Of a stretch of 64,000 nt of DNA, positions 63,086 to 64,000 are shown in pieces. The notes beneath the pieces were generated by a model that was not told the DNA's origin, ran no database searches, and was given only the letters and a program-made list of their open reading frames with translations. The stretch spans positions 1 through 64,000 of the forward strand of contig NZ_JAUDBQ010000005.1 of the NCBI RefSeq assembly GCF_030372105.1, written 5' to 3'. The stretch's first letter is position 1. Every line of letters starts with the position of its first letter. The translations under genes and the position numbers were made by a program. This stretch comes from Cellulomonas cellasea. Its GTDB lineage: Bacteria > Actinomycetota > Actinomycetes > Actinomycetales > Cellulomonadaceae.

Positions 63086-64000
63086 CCGACGCGGGCCAGC
63101 CGCCGCTCGCGCCGGGCAGCCTGCTCGGCCGGGTCGGGCACCGGCGCCGCGTCGAGCAGGGTGCGCGTGTAGTCGTGGGCCGGGTCGAGCAGCACCTGGC
63201 TGCGCCCGCCGAGCTCGACGATGCGGCCGCGGTGCATCACGGCGACGCGGTCGGCGAGCTCGTCGACGACTGCCAGGTCGTGGCTGACGAACAGGCACGC
63301 GAAGCGCAGCCGCTGCTGGATCTCCCGGAACAGCTCCAGCACGGTGGCCTGCACCGACACGTCCAGGGCCGAGGTGGGCTCGTCGGCGATGAGCAGCTCG
63401 GGGTCCAGGGCGATGGCGCGGGCGATGGCGACGCGCTGGCGTTGGCCGCCGGAGAGCTCGTGGGCGTAGCGGGTGGCCCAGGCGGCGGGCAGCTCCACGC
63501 TGTCCAGCAGGGACGCGACGCGCTGGGTGAGCGCCTCGCCGCGCAGCCCGGCGTGCACGCGCAGCGGCTCGCCGATGGACTCGCCGATCGTGTACCGGGG
63601 GTTCATCGACGAGGCGGGGTTCTGGAACACGACGCCGATGCGGCGGCGGGCCTTGCGCTCGGCGGCGCGGCTGCCGGCGCCGAGCCGCACGCCCACCACG
63701 TCGACAGTGCCGGAGGTCAGCGGCGCCAGGCCCAGCGCGCAGCGCCCCAGCGTCGACTTGCCCGATCCGGACTCGCCCACCAGGCCCAACATCTCGCCGG
63801 GCTGGATGTGCAGGGTGACGCCGTCCACGGCCCGCACGGGGCGGCCGCGCTGGCTGCGGTACTCGACGACCAGGTCCTCGACGGACAGCACGGGGCGCTC
63901 GCGGGCGTCCGCGGCGGACTCGCGCTCCGGGGCGCCGATGCGCGGCACCGCGGCGAGCAGCGTCTGGGTGTACGCGGCCTGCGGCGCCGAGAAGAGCGCT
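63082..64000 (-). CDS. Peptide ABC transporter ATP-binding protein, second ATPase domain (5' end outside window)
   Basis: The frame is open to the window edge, so the true start is upstream. Codons near 63930-64000 encode SAPQAAYTQTLLAAVPRIG, the typical C-terminus of an Opp/Dpp ATPase, directly joined to a second ABC domain. This domain has Walker A LVGESGSGKST, signature LSGGQRQRVAIARAI, Walker B LLIADEPTSALD and H-loop LFVSHDLAVV. This fits a fused DppD-DppF protein that powers import of peptides or nickel. Stop is TAG. Confidence 0.9.
   Translation of the reverse strand, partial: ALFSAPQAAYTQTLLAAVPRIGAPERESAADARERPVLSVEDLVVEYRSQRGRPVRAVDGVTLHIQPGEMLGLVGESGSGKSTLGRCALGLAPLTSGTVDVVGVRLGAGSRAAERKARRRIGVVFQNPASSMNPRYTIGESIGEPLRVHAGLRGEALTQRVASLLDSVELPAAWATRYAHELSGGQRQRVAIARAIALDPELLIADEPTSALDVSVQATVLELFREIQQRLRFACLFVSHDLAVVDELADRVAVMHRGRIVELGGRSQVLLDPAHDYTRTLLDAAPVPDPAEQAARRERRLARVG

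Overview
This 64 kb window comes from a very GC-rich actinobacterium. It is most likely from order Micrococcales and resembles Cellulomonadaceae or a near relative, though no 16S gene is present to confirm this. The clues are the base composition, many GTG starts, leaderless promoters, an HspR-type HAIR operator at clpB, a GTP-dependent PEP carboxykinase divergent from a RamB-like regulator, DUF3151 before purA, an SCO4848-type membrane protein between purD and purC, and several carbohydrate-active enzymes (GH26, GH3, PL1).

Left part (1-32 kb), mostly core genome. A membrane GT2 glycosyltransferase followed by a secreted GH26 hydrolase (cut by the window edge) suggests production and trimming of an extracellular polysaccharide. 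Then come a SUKH-fold protein, an alpha/beta hydrolase, an LppM-type lipoprotein, clpB with its HAIR operator, a sugar-type oxidoreductase, TetR regulator and GH3 beta-glucosidase group, two DUF4190/septum-formation paralogues, xthA, an SDR, pyrE, lemA, a HAD phosphatase with a DedA protein, a pectate lyase, a TrmH-type methyltransferase and fba. A partner-switching module follows: one PAS-GAF-SpoIIE-HATPase protein flanked by two STAS proteins. DUF3151, purA, a lipoprotein, a protein built of three similar repeats and an actinobacterial PolA-like polymerase close this part.

Middle part (33.2-42.9 kb), accessory. An AraC-type regulator gene is cut after about 44 codons. Immediately after it the GC content drops sharply over a gene for a P-loop NTPase fused to a C-terminal TIR domain, a good candidate for a single-gene antiphage NADase system. 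Next come an LD-carboxypeptidase/MccF-like peptidase, two overlapping MmcQ/YjbR genes, a membrane protein, a DUF1778 antitoxin remnant with no toxin, a tyrosinase, a DUF4143 ATPase preceded by four 23-bp-spaced repeats, a second SUKH-like protein and a deazaflavin-dependent nitroreductase-like protein.

Right part (42.9-64 kb). A RamB-like regulator diverges from pckG. GNAT, purD, SCO4848-like and purC follow, then an IdeR/DtxR-boxed iron-siderophore ABC operon with overlapping stop and start codons, and an M14 peptidase. A regulated exporter locus comprises a ribbon-helix-helix protein, DUF4097, an ABC ATPase and permease, PadR and a HAAS-domain membrane protein. A hydrolase/quinone-oxidoreductase pair diverges from an HxlR regulator. 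The window ends inside a dual-ATPase peptide ABC transporter gene. Compact dyads lie directly upstream of several local regulators (RHH, PadR, HxlR, TetR) and look like their operators. No tRNA, rRNA, CRISPR array or intact insertion sequence was seen.
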